Assembly: GCF_003781945.1 (NCBI RefSeq) | Contig: NZ_RJJW01000010.1 | Span: 1-64,000 of the forward strand | Direction: 5' to 3' | Origin: Halorubrum sp. CSM-61 | GTDB taxonomy: Archaea; Halobacteriota; Halobacteria; Halobacteriales; Haloferacaceae | DNA length: 64,000 nt | In this document: positions 63,001 to 64,000 of the stretch, one piece after another | How the letters are laid out: every line of letters starts with the position of its first letter | Position numbering within the stretch: position 1 is the first letter of the stretch | Made by a program: the position numbers and the translations under genes | Notes under the pieces: generated by a model | Told to the model about the DNA's origin: nothing | Seen by the model: only the letters and a program-made list of their open reading frames with translations | Database searches by the model: none

Positions 63001-63120
63001 AAGCCCCAGCCGCTCGCTTATAAGTGGTTGCTTACGGCGGATCGGCGGTGAACATCGCCAAAGCCCCAGCCGCTCGCTTATAAGTGGTTGCTTACGGCGG
63101 ATCGGCGGTGAACATCGCCA
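63001..63120 (+). repeat. two perfect 60-bp tandem repeats carrying TATA-like boxes
   Basis: 63001-63060 and 63061-63120 are identical; each holds CAGCCGCTCGCTTATAAGTGG, wait-free of any gene. The unit is the leading part of the structured element (box to CCAAAGCCCC), so copy D has its putative promoter module repeated. A degenerate start lies at 62988-63000. Confidence 0.9.
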
Positions 63121-63352
63121 AAGCCCCAGCCGCGAGGCGGGCAGACGCTCGCTGCGCTCCTCACTCGTTCGCTCCGCTCACTCGTTGCGGTGCTTGCGTC
63201 GCCTCTGCCCGCCTCGCGGCTGCCCCTTTGAGTCCCCCCGACCGCACCGCACAGCACCTCACGCCTCCCCAGCCTCGTCAGTCGCCTCCGCTTCGCTCCG
63301 GCGACTGACTCCCTCGCACGCGCTGACTCGCGGTCGCCGGTGGCGACCGCTC
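63077..63352 (+). repeat. dispersed structured element, copy D
   Basis: This is the fourth copy, in the 528-bp gap between the acyl-CoA synthetase and metX. CTTATAAG is at 63077-63084 and CAAAGCCCCAG at 63119. Perfect 19-bp outer stem (63127-63145 with 63204-63222), 10-bp second stem (63277-63286 with 63300-63309) and 9-bp third stem (63330-63338 with 63342-63350). The 129 bp before the tandem repeats and the 47 bp after the element contain no gene. Confidence 0.85.
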
Positions 63353-63399
63353 GCAGGCGCGCGCCGACAGCACGTCGGAAATAGCTGAAAAGCCGTCAG

Positions 63400-64000
63400 C
63401 TACCCTCTGAAGAGGCTCGCGTGCACCGGTGCGTGGTCGGGTTCGGGACGCGGGGACTCGTCGCCCTTCCCGCCGCCGTCGGAGACGGCGCGACCGGCGG
63501 TGCCCTCGGCGAGGAAGTCGCGGAGCGGCGGCCCGACGTGCTCGGGCTCGACGAGGAACGCGTCGTGGCCGTGGTCGGAGTCGATCACGTGGTGCGCGAC
63601 CGGGGCGTCGCCGGCGCGGAACGCGTCGGCGAGCGACGACAACTGCTCGACGGTGAAGTGCCAGTCGGCGGTGAAGCTCAACAGGAGCGCCTCGCCCTCG
63701 AAGGCGGCCAGCGCGTCGGCGTCGGTGCCGTGGCCCGCGGAGAGGTCGTACTCGTCCATCGCGCGCGTGAGGTAGAGGTAGCTGTTCGCGTCGAACCGGT
63801 CGCTGAACCCCTCCGCCTGGTAGTCGAGGTACGACTCCACCTCCCGGTACGGGAAGAACGCCGCCGTCGGCTCCGGCGGGAGCCCCAGGTCTCCCTCCTC
63901 GCGGGTCAGCGAGTCGCGGCCCGCGGAGCGACGCCCGAACTTGCGCTCCATCGACGCCTTCGAGAGGTACATGATGTGGCCGATCTGACGGGCCAAGGCG
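63400..64000 (-). CDS. metX: homoserine O-acetyltransferase, C-terminal part
   Basis: The gene enters from the right edge; about 200 residues are visible. [22 protein letters not shown] and [26 protein letters not shown] match MetX. The catalytic Asp is in [11 protein letters not shown] and the catalytic His in GHDAFLVE. It acetylates homoserine for methionine synthesis. The last 35 residues form a polar tail. The nucleophile Ser lies outside the window. Confidence 0.93.
   Translation of the reverse strand, partial: ALARQIGHIMYLSKASMERKFGRRSAGRDSLTREEGDLGLPPEPTAAFFPYREVESYLDYQAEGFSDRFDANSYLYLTRAMDEYDLSAGHGTDADALAAFEGEALLLSFTADWHFTVEQLSSLADAFRAGDAPVAHHVIDSDHGHDAFLVEPEHVGPPLRDFLAEGTAGRAVSDGGGKGDESPRPEPDHAPVHASLFRG

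Noticed and set aside
63001-63120. Possible CRISPR array from the 60-bp repeats
   Set aside because: The repeats are contiguous with no unique spacers, and no cas genes are near.

Overview
The window is chromosomal DNA of a haloarchaeon, most likely Halorubrum or a close relative. The signs are very high G+C with GC-ending codons, acidic Asp/Glu-rich proteins, many TATA boxes about 22-30 nt upstream of start codons (leaderless transcripts), archaeal information-processing genes (MCM, PriL, RFC-like clamp loader, Hef, Ski2-type helicase, L1-L10-L12 operon) and halophile-specific genes (PccX, Tat lipoprotein ABC transporter, ISH3). The genus is inferred, not shown.

Layout. 1-8.3 kb: small zinc protein, MFS transporter, dodecin, AlaX-type editing protein plus AIR-synthase-like gene, acyl-CoA dehydrogenase plus HAD phosphatase, PanB. 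8.9-17.1 kb: COG2433/DUF460 protein, TyrRS, a NucS-like/zinc-ribbon protein, an HTH regulator, a Ski2-type helicase, a TRAM protein. 17.2-24.2 kb: mcm carrying two inteins, followed by three small haloarchaeal genes. 24.2-30 kb: Rieske protein, a second HTH paralog, superoxide dismutase, pirin, haloacid dehalogenase, archaetidylserine decarboxylase and an RFC-like AAA protein. 30.1-34.7 kb: complete sugar-type ABC transporter operon (binding lipoprotein, two permeases, ATPase). 34.7-41.7 kb: DUF4013/SHOCT/DUF192 genes, tRNA-Val(UAC) with a duplicated 3' end, a Fic protein of lower G+C, DUF1508 protein, PriL, SWIM protein. 41.8-43.8 kb: ribosomal stalk operon L1-L10-L12 with a structured leader. 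44.1-48.4 kb: propionyl/acetyl-CoA carboxylase genes pccB-pccX and pccA. 48.9-64 kb: BKACE, SWIM, TRAM, Tfx, M14 deacylase, MBL hydrolase, membrane molybdoenzyme, a TnpB element disrupted by an ISH3-family insertion, Hef, DUF5807, acyl-CoA synthetase and the 3' part of metX.

The least explained signal is a family of about 300-bp intergenic elements present four times (2462-2775, 8484-8777 inverted, 48580-48881, 63077-63352). They share a TATA-like CTTATAAG box, a conserved CAAAGCCCCAG block 36-42 nt downstream and three stem-loops. The stems sit at the same positions but differ in sequence between copies, with both arms changed together. That pattern fits an RNA (or cruciform DNA) under structural selection and no gene explains it. 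A second small structured repeat (paired hairpins starting CGTCATCAGAACTC) occurs beside tnpB and inside the coding sequence of the M14 deacylase gene.

Most large antisense open frames are by-products of high G+C and are not annotated.
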